DNA of 64,000 nucleotides from Streptomyces sp. NBC_00358 (GTDB lineage Bacteria > Actinomycetota > Actinomycetes > Streptomycetales > Streptomycetaceae). The stretch lies in the NCBI RefSeq assembly GCF_036099295.1, contig NZ_CP107976.1, positions 1,860,001-1,924,000 on the forward strand, in the 5' to 3' direction. A model generated the notes under the pieces. It was not told the origin of the DNA and did not search any database. It was given only the letters and a program-made list of their open reading frames with translations. The translations under genes were made by a program, and so were the position numbers. Shown here piece by piece: positions 8,734 to 17,304 of the stretch; the stretch's first letter is position 1, and each line of letters starts with the position of its first letter.

Positions 8734-9362
8734 AGTGGTGAGTACGCCGATCTTCTGTCTGACATGGGAGGCCTTCGGTTCGCGACGAAGTCATGGAGAG
8801 GTGCCGTGTCCGTGGTGCAATCCATCTCTAGCCAGCTCGTTCGCCCCCTACGCCGGCCGTCGTCTTCGTGCCTGCGGGAGGGTGAACCGGACCTCGTCTT
8901 CGCGTTGCACAGCGCCGGGCAAGTCGCGCGTGGGAGTTCCATTGCCGCGGAGGGACAGGCGCCGGGTGTCAACTGCACACTCGTGCCGGTGTCCCCTTTG
9001 TGCATGCTGCTCGCCCGCGAGGCGGCCAGTCCGGGCCGAGCGGTGCGCCGCGGTATGGGACGCGATCTCGGCTGTCGGGTCCCGGTGAGCAGAGAACGGT
9101 GCGACCGCCATCCGCCGGAGCATTCCTGATCCTCCCCGTATCCGTGCGAGCTGCACTTTGTTGCCTCACGGCTACAGTTGTCAAATGGCAACTGCTTACC
9201 GCAGTATCGGTCTGCAGGTGAGTCCGGGGTTCAGAAGGAGTTCAGACGGTCATTGAGTAGGCCGCGGAAGGCGGGGCGCGCACGCTGGTCTCCCGCTCAC
9301 GGCGGAAGACTGCCACCCCGCTCCTGGCCCCTGGATGGCAGGTAGGGGTCGGCGCCTTCCGC
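8734..9362. other. Gene-free stretch
   Basis: About 630 bases between the PP2C gene start and the MarR gene end. All frames are poor in codon usage and I recognise nothing. It must contain the PP2C promoter. Confidence 0.4.
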
Positions 9363-9884
9363 TCAGGCTGCCGTTTCTCGATGCCTGTCTGCGGGCGTCG
9401 CGCCCTCTTGGGCCAGGTGAAGTGCGGGCTGGCTGAGCAGCGCGTGCTGCAGGCTGGTGAGACCCTCCGTCAGTGCGGTGCGCTGAGGGGAGGGCACGGC
9501 AGCAATCGCCTGGTGCAGCAGTTGGTCGCGCAGTTCACGGATCCGGGCCAGTTGGTTGTGGCCGGCGGGAGTGATGGAGAGCAAGACTTCGCGGCGACTG
9601 TCGGGACAGGCACGGCGTTCCACGAAACCGAGGGCCTGCAGGCGGTCGATCAGGCGGCTGACCGAGGGGGGCGCGGCACCCAGGAGCTGGGTGAGGTCGC
9701 GCATGCGGATGCCGTCCTCGCGGTCGACGATGCACATCACGCGCAGCTGTGAGGCTGGGATGTAGGGGGGCGGGGTCTGGCTGCGGGCCTGTTCCCAGAG
9801 GATGTCGAGAAGTTCGACGATGCCCTGGACCTGACGGGCCGCTGCACGGACGGGCTCGGAGGCGGGGCGGGTGCGCTCGGTCAT
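9363..9884 (-). CDS. MarR-family transcriptional regulator
   Basis: A 173-residue regulator with the MarR core: MRDLTQLLGAAPPSVSRLID as helix-turn-helix and VERRACPDSRREVLLSIT as wing, with a long N-terminal dimerisation helix (QVQGIVELLDILWEQARS). The ATG at 9884 is used. It is the distal gene of a minus-strand series behind the PP2C, B12-binding and STAS genes, with a 60-base gap from the STAS gene, and may be co-transcribed with them. It may regulate that set; this is inference. Confidence 0.82.
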   Translation of the reverse strand: MTERTRPASEPVRAAARQVQGIVELLDILWEQARSQTPPPYIPASQLRVMCIVDREDGIRMRDLTQLLGAAPPSVSRLIDRLQALGFVERRACPDSRREVLLSITPAGHNQLARIRELRDQLLHQAIAAVPSPQRTALTEGLTSLQHALLSQPALHLAQEGATPADRHRETAA

Positions 9885-9944
9885 GCGGTTCCCCTCCGAG
9901 GGGTTGGGCCCCCTTTTATACCGGTCCGGGTGTGCGTTCGGACA

Positions 9945-10436
9945 TCAGTCGCCGGCGTCCGATCCAGCACTCGTGGAGCCGGCAGGGGTGCCGTCCTTGG
10001 ACGTATGACGATATGCCATGCACTGGGCGTCATGCAGCCCGCCGGCCGGGCCGGCGTCCTGCGCCTCGTGCTGAGCGCTCTTTTCGACCGTCCGGTCGGG
10101 GGCCAGGTGGTCCAGAGTGCCGGTGATGTCCAGTATCCGTTCCAGAGCCGGTGTCCGGTTGTCCAGGTGGAGGGTGACACTGGCGGCGACGGTCCGGCGG
10201 TGGAGCATGAGCAGCATGGCGAGCCCCATGGAGTCGATACCGCTCAGGGCCGTGCAGTCCAGGTGCAGGTGACGCAGACGCGGATTGACGGTGAGGTGCC
10301 GGGTGGTGACTGCGAGGAAGTGGTCGGCGCTGTCGTAGTCGAGGAACCCGTGCACCTCGACGTGCATCGCCTCTCCTTGGGCGGGGGCGATGGTCGGGCG
10401 CAGGTGGTCGAGGTCGGATCCGTCAAGGCGTGTCAT
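9945..10436 (-). CDS. STAS-domain anti-anti-sigma factor
   Basis: A 163-residue protein with an N-terminal STAS domain (residues about 20-115). The phosphorylatable serine lies in LDCTALSGIDSMGLAMLLML, the typical DSxG context of SpoIIAA/RsbV proteins. A non-conserved hydrophilic tail of about 45 residues follows. In partner switching the unphosphorylated STAS protein binds the anti-sigma kinase and frees the sigma factor; a PP2C phosphatase reactivates it. The ATG overlaps the stop of the B12-binding gene (ATGA), so translation is coupled. The phosphatase encoded two genes upstream is the natural partner. Confidence 0.85.
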   Translation of the reverse strand: MTRLDGSDLDHLRPTIAPAQGEAMHVEVHGFLDYDSADHFLAVTTRHLTVNPRLRHLHLDCTALSGIDSMGLAMLLMLHRRTVAASVTLHLDNRTPALERILDITGTLDHLAPDRTVEKSAQHEAQDAGPAGGLHDAQCMAYRHTSKDGTPAGSTSAGSDAGD

Positions 10437-11515
10437 ACGGTGTTCCTGGTGTCGGAGGCGATCACTGATCCTGCCCGGGTGAGGAGGTCGGCGGCCTGGT
10501 GGAGCGTGGACGTGGCCCGGGGGAAGTCCTTGAGCTGCTCGCTCAGGATGCCCAGAGCCGGGATGAGGGAATGGGCGGGGACGCCCCGGGCGGTGAGGAT
10601 GCCGGCCGTCCAGAGGATGAAGTCGGTGAAGAGGTCCACGTCGTCGGTGTAGAGGGCGGTGGCGAGGAAGTCGACGATGTGCGCGATGTCCTCGGCAGTG
10701 CGTTCACGCTGGGCATCGGTGTAGTCCCGCATCGCGGGAAAGCGTTCTTCCAGGGTGCCCATCACTGTTCGCACCAGGCGGGTGCGGGTGCGGGCGACCA
10801 TCGTGTACTCCTGGTCGGCCAGGTGCGGCAGGTCGTCGATGGGCTGGTGCGCCGCTGCGGGGCGGGGAAGCGGACCCTGCTCGAGCCGGTCGGCGGCGGC
10901 CCGGGCGTCGGGCGCCCACGCGTCGGCGCCCAGTCGGCGGGCGTACTGGCCGTGCCGGCCGAAGGCTGCGCCGCCGACCAGGACGGGGGTGCCGGTGGCC
11001 TGGATTGCGGTGATCGTGGCGTGCGCGGTCGGCAGACGGACGGGGATCGAGCTGGACAGCGCGACGAACTCGGGGCCGGTCTGGTGGATGTGGCTGATCA
11101 GATGGCTGGTGGGGACCTGGGCGCCGAGATAGTCCACCTGCCAGCCGCGCAGCTTGAGCACTTCGGCGACCAGGCGGGCGGGCAGGCCGTGCCATTCGCC
11201 GTCCACGCAGGCCACGGTCGCCCGGCCCCGGCCGGCTGCCGTGTGCTGGGCACAGCGGTAGGACAAGGCGGCGATGGCGCGTTCGTTGATGGCGGTGGCC
11301 GCATGCTCCTGGGCGACCGTGATGCGGTTCGCCGCCCACTCCTGGCCCACCCTGTGCTGCACGGCGCCGACGAGGTCCAGGAGCACGGTCTCGGGTGAGG
11401 CGCCGTCCTCCAGGGCGCCGAAGACGGTGCGGGTGGCTGCCTCTTCGTCGCCGGTGCTGACCGCCTCCCACAGTTGCTCTTCCCACTGCTGCGGAGCGGT
11501 TGATGTACGGGTCAC
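10433..11515 (-). CDS. CarH-like B12-binding sensor without a DNA-binding domain
   Basis: A 360-residue protein read from GTG at 11515, which overlaps the stop of the upstream phosphatase (GTGA). Residues about 10-90 form a cobalamin-cap helical bundle with W60, nine residues, then E70-H71, the Wx9EH pattern of CarH photoreceptors. Residues 98-210 form the Rossmann-like B12 domain with E107-x-H109 (the axial histidine position), SSS at 154-156 and GG at 181-182. The MerR DNA-binding domain of CarH/LitR is absent. Residues 235-345 are an all-helical domain (AEDIAHIVDFLATALYTDD) that might resemble the globin-like sensor of RsbR; this is tentative. Predicted to feed a B12 or light signal into the coupled phosphatase/STAS pair. 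Confidence 0.8.
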   Translation of the reverse strand: MTRTSTAPQQWEEQLWEAVSTGDEEAATRTVFGALEDGASPETVLLDLVGAVQHRVGQEWAANRITVAQEHAATAINERAIAALSYRCAQHTAAGRGRATVACVDGEWHGLPARLVAEVLKLRGWQVDYLGAQVPTSHLISHIHQTGPEFVALSSSIPVRLPTAHATITAIQATGTPVLVGGAAFGRHGQYARRLGADAWAPDARAAADRLEQGPLPRPAAAHQPIDDLPHLADQEYTMVARTRTRLVRTVMGTLEERFPAMRDYTDAQRERTAEDIAHIVDFLATALYTDDVDLFTDFILWTAGILTARGVPAHSLIPALGILSEQLKDFPRATSTLHQAADLLTRAGSVIASDTRNTV

Positions 11516-13173
11516 GCGGTGAACCTGCCCCGGGTATGGCCGCCCACCGCACTGAGATGAGCCGAGCGGGGAGCGGCGATGATCATCACGGCCATATCGT
11601 CGTGGACCTCGGATCCGACCCACTCGGAGGCGAGCATCAGCATGTGCTCGACGACCGCTTCGGCCGGCATGGCCGCGCAGTGCGCGAGGGCCTTCTTCAG
11701 CCGGGACTCCCCGAACAGTTCATCGCCCAGCGGGCCACCCTTGGCCTCGGTGAATCCGTCGGTGAACAGCACGCAGAAGTCCCCGGGTGCCAGCGTCTCC
11801 TGCGTCGTCGTCGCTCGGGCCTCGGGCAGCACGCCGACGAGCGTGCCGCGTGACGCGCCTTCCTCGACGCTGCCGTCGCCTCGCACGATCAAAGCCGGCT
11901 CATGCCCGGCGCTGGTCACCCGCAGCCGCACGCCGCCCCCTTCCCGCACGACGGACGCCATGATCAGCGTGGCGAAGCGTGTCGCCTGAGAGTTGAGGAG
12001 TGCGCTGTTGAGGAGGTCGATCACGCGTTGGTGGTCATCGGCCATCGGCAGCAGCGCCTGCAGCGTGTTGCGGATCTTCCCCGTCAGCACCGCCGCCTCG
12101 AGACCCTTCCCGCAGACATCACCCAGGACAGCGAAGGACTCCTCGCCGTCGGTGGCGGCCGGATGGACGTCGTAGAAATCGCCGCCGATCCGCTCATGGT
12201 CCTTCGCCGCCCGATAGCCGCCCGCGAACTCAACGCCGCCCATCCTCTGGAGAACGGGTGGAAGCAGATCCCGCATCAGCGTCTGGGCGAGGGAGGACTG
12301 CTCGGCGTACAGGCGGGCCGCGGACATGGCTGCGCCGGCCCGAGCCGCGAACAGACGGGCGAAGACCTCCTCTTCCGCGCTGAACGCGGCCTCTCCGCTG
12401 CGCCGCAGGAGGACCAGGGCACCGGCGGGGACCCCATGCCCGGGAAGCGGCGTGATGACGATGGAGCCGACGGGCCCGAAGCCGTCCGGGACCAGCCAGC
12501 CCGGGGCGGTCGCGGGGTCTATCCACCGCGACGGCACCGGCGGGAACCCCTGCAGGGCCTCCCCGAGGCCGAGGACGTCTTCAGGATCGACATTCCACGT
12601 GAAGCGCTGCGGTTCACCCCCGCTCAGACACAGGACGACCGGCAGGCCGCGTGCTTTACGCGGGGCGATGACCAGGGCTGCATCGGCGAGGTACTCCGCC
12701 GCGAGCTGCGCGGTCACGTCCATGCATCGCTCCAGATTCAGCGACGAGAGCAGCGTGTTGGACGCCTCGGCCAGAAACGCCGTCCGCTCACGCTCCATCC
12801 GCAGAGCCTCACGCGCCAGCCGACGGTCCGTGTCGTCCACCAGCCACCACAGCACGTCCCCGTCGTCCTGCACCGTGGGATGAGCCTCGAAGACCCGCTC
12901 GTCCACCGGCCCGGACACCACAGCACCCGCCGGCGAGGCGCCCGTCATGCGTTGCGCGTGCCCGTCCGCAAGCCACGCCGGAACGTTCCCGTACAACGGC
13001 CCGCCGGGGCAGAGAGCTGGAAAGAGATGGCTGGCCTGTGGGTTCGCGTGACGTACTGTGCCGGACCGGTCCACGATCACGACCGGGTACGGCACCGGCA
13101 CCAAGGCCATGGCCGCTTGCGCCGGAGCGCCGGCGCTCACGACAGGTCCCTGCTCGATGGAAGTCACAAACAC
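11512..13173 (-). CDS. PAS-GAF-PP2C (SpoIIE-type) phosphatase
   Basis: About 553 residues. The order is a PAS-like domain (VPYPVVIVDRSGTVRHANPQ, residues 25-110), a coiled linker, a GAF-like domain (NLERCMDVTAQLAAEYLADA to VFARLFAARAG), then a complete PP2C_SIG domain with GGDFYDV, GDVCGKGLEAA, LFTDGFTEA and HDDMAVMII, so all metal-binding aspartates are present. It should dephosphorylate a STAS protein, and the STAS gene lies two genes downstream in the same coupled set. The exact start is uncertain (GTG at 13173 or 13167, TTG at 13176). The stop overlaps the start of the B12-sensor gene. Confidence 0.87.
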   Translation of the reverse strand: MFVTSIEQGPVVSAGAPAQAAMALVPVPYPVVIVDRSGTVRHANPQASHLFPALCPGGPLYGNVPAWLADGHAQRMTGASPAGAVVSGPVDERVFEAHPTVQDDGDVLWWLVDDTDRRLAREALRMERERTAFLAEASNTLLSSLNLERCMDVTAQLAAEYLADAALVIAPRKARGLPVVLCLSGGEPQRFTWNVDPEDVLGLGEALQGFPPVPSRWIDPATAPGWLVPDGFGPVGSIVITPLPGHGVPAGALVLLRRSGEAAFSAEEEVFARLFAARAGAAMSAARLYAEQSSLAQTLMRDLLPPVLQRMGGVEFAGGYRAAKDHERIGGDFYDVHPAATDGEESFAVLGDVCGKGLEAAVLTGKIRNTLQALLPMADDHQRVIDLLNSALLNSQATRFATLIMASVVREGGGVRLRVTSAGHEPALIVRGDGSVEEGASRGTLVGVLPEARATTTQETLAPGDFCVLFTDGFTEAKGGPLGDELFGESRLKKALAHCAAMPAEAVVEHMLMLASEWVGSEVHDDMAVMIIAAPRSAHLSAVGGHTRGRFTA

Positions 13174-13423
13174 CAAGGCCCGCTGAGCGAACCCCTCACC
13201 TCATCCAGTCGATGAATTATTGCCTCACGGCAACCATCCTCTACCGCCACCTCTCCTGGCAACCCGCACCCCGCTCACCCTTGCCCCAGGCACGCATGTC
13301 GCCGCCAAAACAGCGGGAAGGGCGCGGAACCGCCACAAGGCCGGACCGGCCTCTACGGGCTAAAGGAGCGGGTCAGCGGCCCTTCCGAGTGAGATGACGC
13401 ACGTCCGGAGCGGCGGTGGACCA

Positions 13424-13486
13424 ATGAGTGAAGAGTCCGAGGAGAGCCTGCAAAAGTTCACCGCCGAGCAGACAGAGAACCACTGA
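13424..13486 (+). CDS. Possible 20-residue acidic peptide
   Basis: A short frame MSEESEESLQKFTAEQTENH, or 30 residues if started at the in-frame ATG at 13394. The codons are reasonable and a terminator-like hairpin starts two bases after the stop. There is no strong ribosome site (GGCGGTGG lies upstream). The peptide is very acidic and hydrophilic. I do not recognise it. It could equally be chance. Confidence 0.2.
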   Translation: MSEESEESLQKFTAEQTENH

Positions 13487-13487
13487 A

Positions 13488-13511
13488 GCCGGCCATCCGA
13501 CGATGGCCGGC
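13488..13511. terminator. Hairpin, 10-bp stem with CGAC loop
   Basis: A perfect inverted repeat GCCGGCCATC/GATGGCCGGC. It follows the small frame at 13424-13486 and lies between the divergent PP2C gene and the convergent-oriented hsp18 regulator gene. Plausible terminator of a short plus-strand transcript. Confidence 0.55.
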
Positions 13512-13938
13512 CGAGGCGGCATCGCAGCCGGAGAAGAGCAGGCGGCAAGCGACCGCTGACGCCTGACCCTCCCGAGGCGCCACCGCGTCCCTGTGGCCGC
13601 ACCCGCAGCACGAGGGGTGCAGTGATTGAGGGCGGACGAGGAAGGTATGGCCAGCCGTGGCTGGCACCCGAGACAGCTCCTCGAGAGGCCTCAACTCAGG
13701 TAACGGGCGCACAGATGGACTCAGGAGCGGTGGGCGGACATCAGCACCGGCACGCGGCGAGGGCAGGGCTGCCACCGGGACGCGCGGCACCGCCCAAGCA
13801 GCCCGGTCCCGCCGCCCTCCCGATGAGGCCTCCTGCTCGCGGCACCGGCGATGGCCGAAGATCTTGTCGCAGGGTCGGGTCGGGTGGATCGTCAACCGGG
13901 ACGGATTCTTTCGCGACGTCCATTTCACCCGGCGGCTG
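13512..13938. other. Gene-free stretch
   Basis: About 430 bases downstream of the hsp18 regulator stop. Overlapping open frames occur on both strands but none has a recognisable domain or good codon pattern. Confidence 0.35.
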
Positions 13939-14586
13939 TTACTGCCTGCTCGAAGAGCGCTGACGCTGCTCGCTCTCGCGTCGCTCGTGGGCGTGGCGGT
14001 CGATGTCGGTGACGCGGTCCGCGAGGTCGGGATGAGCAGGCCGCAGGTGGGGGCCCGCATCGGAGAGAGGGCCGAGGAGTCGGGAAGGGTCACTGTCACC
14101 GAGTGCGGCGTGGAGGGACCTGATCGCGTCCGTTGCGGTGGCGGGAAGGTCCGGCAGGGCAGTGATGGTCCCGGCGAGCTGGCGCAGCACGGCGGCGTGG
14201 TCATGAGCCCAAACAGCTACGGAGCGGTCCGCGGCGCGCCGGCCGCGGGTGGCCTGCACACGCTGTTCCTTGGTGGCACCCGCTTCACCGGGACGCACGC
14301 GCAGGTAGCGCCGCTCGGCGGCCTGGCGGCTGGAGACGCCGAGGGGGTGGGCCAGGTCGGCCCAGCTGGCACCGGCTTCCCGGGCCGTCTCGATCAGCCC
14401 GGGCTCCCAGCCGGCCAGTTGTTCACGAACCTCGCGCAGGAGCAGCAGGGCCGCTATGGCCTGCTCAGGATCGTCGACGGAGGCGTTCTCCGCGGTTCGC
14501 GCAGTCCGCATGGCCTGGGCGATGGCCTGCAGCGCGGTGGCCGTTGCCGCGAAGGAAGCCGGTGCCGGGATGGGGTCGTCACTCAT
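13939..14586 (-). CDS. HSP18 transcriptional regulator
   Basis: A 215-residue protein of the family annotated in Streptomyces as HSP18 transcriptional regulator. It has an N-terminal helical region, then a clear helix-turn-helix-like block (GASWADLAHPLGVSSRQAAE followed by RRYLRVRPG), a hydrophilic middle and a C-terminal helical region (AHDHAAVLRQLAGTI). It is divergent from the hsp18 gene and its start lies next to two operator-like inverted repeats, so it most likely controls hsp18 and itself. It is not a homologue of the MerR-type HspR as far as I can see. Confidence 0.75.
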   Translation of the reverse strand: MSDDPIPAPASFAATATALQAIAQAMRTARTAENASVDDPEQAIAALLLLREVREQLAGWEPGLIETAREAGASWADLAHPLGVSSRQAAERRYLRVRPGEAGATKEQRVQATRGRRAADRSVAVWAHDHAAVLRQLAGTITALPDLPATATDAIRSLHAALGDSDPSRLLGPLSDAGPHLRPAHPDLADRVTDIDRHAHERRESEQRQRSSSRQ

Positions 14587-14623
14587 CGTCTCTCCTTCGC
14601 TGGTTGTGGCCCACCACCCAATG

Positions 14624-14642
14624 CGTCGTCGTTCGGATGACC
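14624..14642. promoter_or_regulatory. RheA-like operator, copy 1
   Basis: GTCGTC-GTTCG-GATGAC, an imperfect inverted repeat related to the RheA operator TGTCATC-N5-GATGACA reported for Streptomyces albus hsp18. It lies 38 bases from the regulator start. The same 17-base core recurs 26 bases further on. Confidence 0.65.
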
Positions 14643-14649
14643 CATGAGT

Positions 14650-14668
14650 TGTCGTCGTTCGGATGACA
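14650..14668. promoter_or_regulatory. RheA-like operator, copy 2
   Basis: TGTCGTC-GTTCG-GATGACA differs from the published RheA operator TGTCATC-N5-GATGACA by one base. It lies about 62 bases upstream of the hsp18 start, in a position to cover the hsp18 promoter. The 17-base core is identical to copy 1, giving a direct repeat with a 26-base period. Confidence 0.75.
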
Positions 14669-14729
14669 TGCTACAACGGTGTCAGGTGAAGCGCACAGCA
14701 ACTGCTGAACTCATCTGGAGGTGTATCCC

Positions 14730-15161
14730 GTGTTGATGCGCACCGACCCGTTCCGTGAACTCGACAGGCTGGCCCAACACCTGATGGGTCCGGGAACGTG
14801 GTCCCGCCCGTCCGCGATGCCGATGGACGCCTACCGGGACGGCGACCAGTACGTCATCGCCTTCGACCTGCCGGGCATCGACCCCGACGCCCTCGACATC
14901 GACGTCGAGCGGAACATGCTCACCGTGAAGGCGGAGCGCCGGCCCCTGCCGCGGTCCGAGAGCGCCCAGACGGAACTCTCCGAACGGCCTCTTGGTGTCT
15001 TCTCCCGCCAGCTCGTCCTGGCCGACACCCTCGACACCGAGCGCATCTCCGCCGACTACGAGGCCGGCGTCCTGACGCTCCGCATCCCGATCGCGGAGCG
15101 GGCCAAGCCCCGCAAGATCAGTGTCAGCAGCACCGGCAACCGCAAGGAACTCGACAGCTGA
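14730..15161 (+). CDS. hsp18: Small heat-shock protein, Hsp20/Hsp18 family
   Basis: A 143-residue alpha-crystallin-domain chaperone. The N-terminus [16 protein letters not shown] is typical of actinobacterial Hsp18. The domain runs from about residue 37 ([20 protein letters not shown]) to the conserved [12 protein letters not shown] near residue 122. It prevents aggregation of unfolded proteins under heat stress. I chose GTG at 14730 because GGAGG lies eight bases upstream; an ATG two codons later is also possible. It is divergent from its likely regulator, with two RheA-like operators between them. Confidence 0.95.
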   Translation: MLMRTDPFRELDRLAQHLMGPGTWSRPSAMPMDAYRDGDQYVIAFDLPGIDPDALDIDVERNMLTVKAERRPLPRSESAQTELSERPLGVFSRQLVLADTLDTERISADYEAGVLTLRIPIAERAKPRKISVSSTGNRKELDS

Positions 15162-15339
15162 TCCGGTGAACGTGCCCCATCCACCGGGGCTCCGGGCGGC
15201 CTGCCTGCAATCCCGCCTGGGCCCCGGCGGCAGACTCCCCGCTCCACGCCGGACAACCGGCCCCGCGAAGAACACGGTTCACGCGCAACAGCCGGTCCAC
15301 CGCAGGAAGACGGTCACGCAAGGAAAGCCGACACGCCTC

Positions 15340-15780
15340 ATGACTCTTCTCTCCCCTCCCGCGCCCCCTGCCCCGACGGCAACCGTCACCTTCGAGCAGA
15401 TGCTGGAGAAGGTGCGCTATGAAGGCGCCTACCCCACCCGCGCCCAGACAGAAAGCGTCGTACGCCACGTACTCGAAGGCCTCGGCCGCCAGCTGACAGG
15501 CGCCGAGCGGACGGAACTCGCCGCTCGCCTCCCCCAGGAAGCCGCCCACGCCTTCGCTTCGCAGATCCCTGCGGGTGAGGCCCTGACGGGATGGGGCTTC
15601 GTGAAGGACCTCGCCGAGCGAACCGGCGGCACGCCGGCGACGACCCGCTGGGACGTCGGATCAGTCCTGGGCGTCGTCGCCCGCCTCGCCGGAGACGACC
15701 TGACCACCCGGATCATCGGACAACTCCCCGACGGCTACGCCCTGCTGTTCGGACGTGCCGAGCTCGTCCGGGCCGCCTGA
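15340..15780 (+). CDS. DUF2267 protein
   Basis: A 146-residue protein with the DUF2267 pattern: TFEQMLEKVRYEGAYPTRAQ, then LEGLGRQLTGAERTELAARL and a C-terminal LTTRIIGQLPDGYALLFGRA. Function is unknown; members are often in stress or general-response neighbourhoods, as here beside hsp18 and CsbD. The ATG at 15340 gives the family length; an open frame to 15121 overlaps hsp18 and is rejected. A strong hairpin follows the stop and separates it from the convergent CsbD gene. Confidence 0.8.
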   Translation: MTLLSPPAPPAPTATVTFEQMLEKVRYEGAYPTRAQTESVVRHVLEGLGRQLTGAERTELAARLPQEAAHAFASQIPAGEALTGWGFVKDLAERTGGTPATTRWDVGSVLGVVARLAGDDLTTRIIGQLPDGYALLFGRAELVRAA

Positions 15781-15806
15781 CTCCCCAGCCCGGGACCCGC
15801 AGCAAA

Positions 15807-15836
15807 GATCCCGGCAGCCAACGGGCTGCCGGGATC
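15807..15836. terminator. Bidirectional terminator
   Basis: A perfect 13-bp inverted repeat with an AACG loop, placed between the convergent DUF2267 and CsbD genes. Confidence 0.85.
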
Positions 15837-15851
15837 AGGGGTGCTGAGCGC

Positions 15852-16034
15852 CTACTTGGGCCGGACGGCGTCCTTGGCCTTCTCCTTGGCCGCCCGCAGG
15901 TCGCCCTTGGCCTCCTCGACGCGCCCCTCGGCCTTCAGCGACTCGTTGCCCACCGCACCCCCGACGACCTTCTTGACCTTGCCCTCGACCTGCTCGCCCT
16001 TGGCCTGAGCCTTCTCGTCCGCAGCCACAACCAC
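15852..16034 (-). CDS. CsbD-family stress protein
   Basis: A 60-residue highly charged, lysine/glutamate/alanine-rich protein with the CsbD pattern (KGEQVEGKVKKVVGGAVGNE, then LKAEGRVEEAKGDLRAAKEK). CsbD is a general-stress (SigB-dependent) protein in Bacillus with unknown biochemical role. The start is GTG at 16034 with an AGGGG-type site; GTG at 16028 is also possible. Convergent with DUF2267. I see no SigB-type promoter directly upstream. Confidence 0.82.
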   Translation of the reverse strand: MVVAADEKAQAKGEQVEGKVKKVVGGAVGNESLKAEGRVEEAKGDLRAAKEKAKDAVRPK

Positions 16035-16210
16035 TCACCCCTGCCTCACTCGGAACTCAACTACGCCCTCCGTGTCACCCCGGATCGCATCCTCAAACCA
16101 GCTCGATGACCGCCACGCTTTCGCAGCCGTGGACCGTCTAAGGAATACATAAGACCTACAGGAATAGAGATCGATCCGCAGGGCACACGAGGGTCCGGAG
16201 GTTGATAACT

Positions 16211-16381
16211 ATGTTTCCTATTCTTCTTGTTCTACTGCTCGCCCTGATTCTTTTCGGTGCCGGTTTCGCGCTGAAGGCGCTCTGGTGGATCGCCGTGATC
16301 GTCCTGATCGTGTGGGTCCTCGGCTTCGTGATCCGCCCGACAGCAAGCGGCGGCAAGCGCGGCCGCTGGTACCGCTGGTAG
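16211..16381 (+). CDS. Small hydrophobic membrane protein
   Basis: A 56-residue protein too short for many gene finders. GGAGG lies nine bases before the ATG. The body is two adjacent hydrophobic segments (FPILLVLLLALILFGAGFA and ALWWIAVIVLIVWVLGFVI) with a basic RGRWYRW tail, so it is probably a membrane hairpin. Proteins like this, annotated simply as hydrophobic protein, are common in Streptomyces stress regions. It ends 22 bases before an exceptionally strong terminator, which supports a real transcript. Function unknown. Confidence 0.8.
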   Translation: MFPILLVLLLALILFGAGFALKALWWIAVIVLIVWVLGFVIRPTASGGKRGRWYRW

Positions 16382-16402
16382 ACGGCCTGATCAGCACATC
16401 AT

Positions 16403-16444
16403 CATGGGTGGGGCCCGACGCTTCGGCGTCGGGCCCCACCCATG
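16403..16444. terminator. Strong terminator with TTCG loop
   Basis: A perfect inverted repeat of about 19 bp with the extra-stable TTCG tetraloop at 16422-16425, directly downstream of the small hydrophobic protein gene. Confidence 0.9.
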
Positions 16445-16783
16445 TCCCGTCCCGGTGACCGAAGGATGAAAGGCTAGTTCCTTCCGGTTCGGGGTAGCTG
16501 GAGGCCATGGCCGGAGGCGGCCGTGACGTCAGGAACCATGGCCCTCCAGCACGACGCCTCCGGCTGTCCGCGCTTTCCGCAGGGCGTATGAATAGGCGCA
16601 AGAAGCTGGGAACCCGAATCCCTGAGGGAACGTCACCAATGACGCTCGATCTCGGCAAGTCTGCAGTTCAACTGCGGGCGGCAAAGCATTCTTTGATGAG
16701 GCAGCCGTACTTTATGAGTGACAATATCCAGCCTAGCCGGCCGGCCACCGGCTAGGCCGTGAATCGAAAGTGGATCATGAGGC

Positions 16784-17282
16784 ATGAATGATCACGGTTC
16801 ATGGCGCGGGGGCGATCTCACGGACGAACAGTGGGTGGCGTTAGAGCCGTTGCTGCCGAAGGGGACGAAGGTGGGGCGACCACCTATCTGGTCCCAGCGG
16901 CAGTTGATCGACGGTATACGGTTCCGGGATCGAACGGGAGGTCCGCGTGCCCCGCATCGGGCCGGGTCGGCCGTGCGTCCGTCCCGATCGGGTGCGCGCT
17001 GACAAGGCGTACGCTTCCCGCAAGAACCGCGCTTACCTGCGTCGCCGGGGGATGCGCTGCACCATCCCGGACAAGGCCGATCAGGCGCGCAACCGCCAGA
17101 AACTCGGCTCCCGCGGCGGCCGGCCGCCACACTTCGACCCGGTCGGCTACCGCGAGCGCCACGCGGTCGAGTGCGGGATCAACCGCCTCAAGAGGCACCG
17201 CGCCGTCGCCACGCGATACGACAAACTCGCGGTCCGCTACGAGGCGACCGTCCTCGTCGCGGCCATCAACGAGTGGCTGTGA
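16784..17282 (+). mobile_element. IS5-family transposase with internal deletion
   Basis: The N-terminus (DLTDEQWVALEPLLPKG, then [16 protein letters not shown]) and the C-terminus ([34 protein letters not shown], then [20 protein letters not shown]) are both clear IS5-type. They are joined near 16930-16945 with loss of about 130 residues, including the first catalytic aspartate, and with a frame change. The copy is inactive. I could not find convincing terminal inverted repeats. The rest of the DDE core (YxxR region) is intact in the second frame. Confidence 0.8.
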
Positions 17283-17304
17283 CCAGCACCACCACACCGC
17301 TTGC

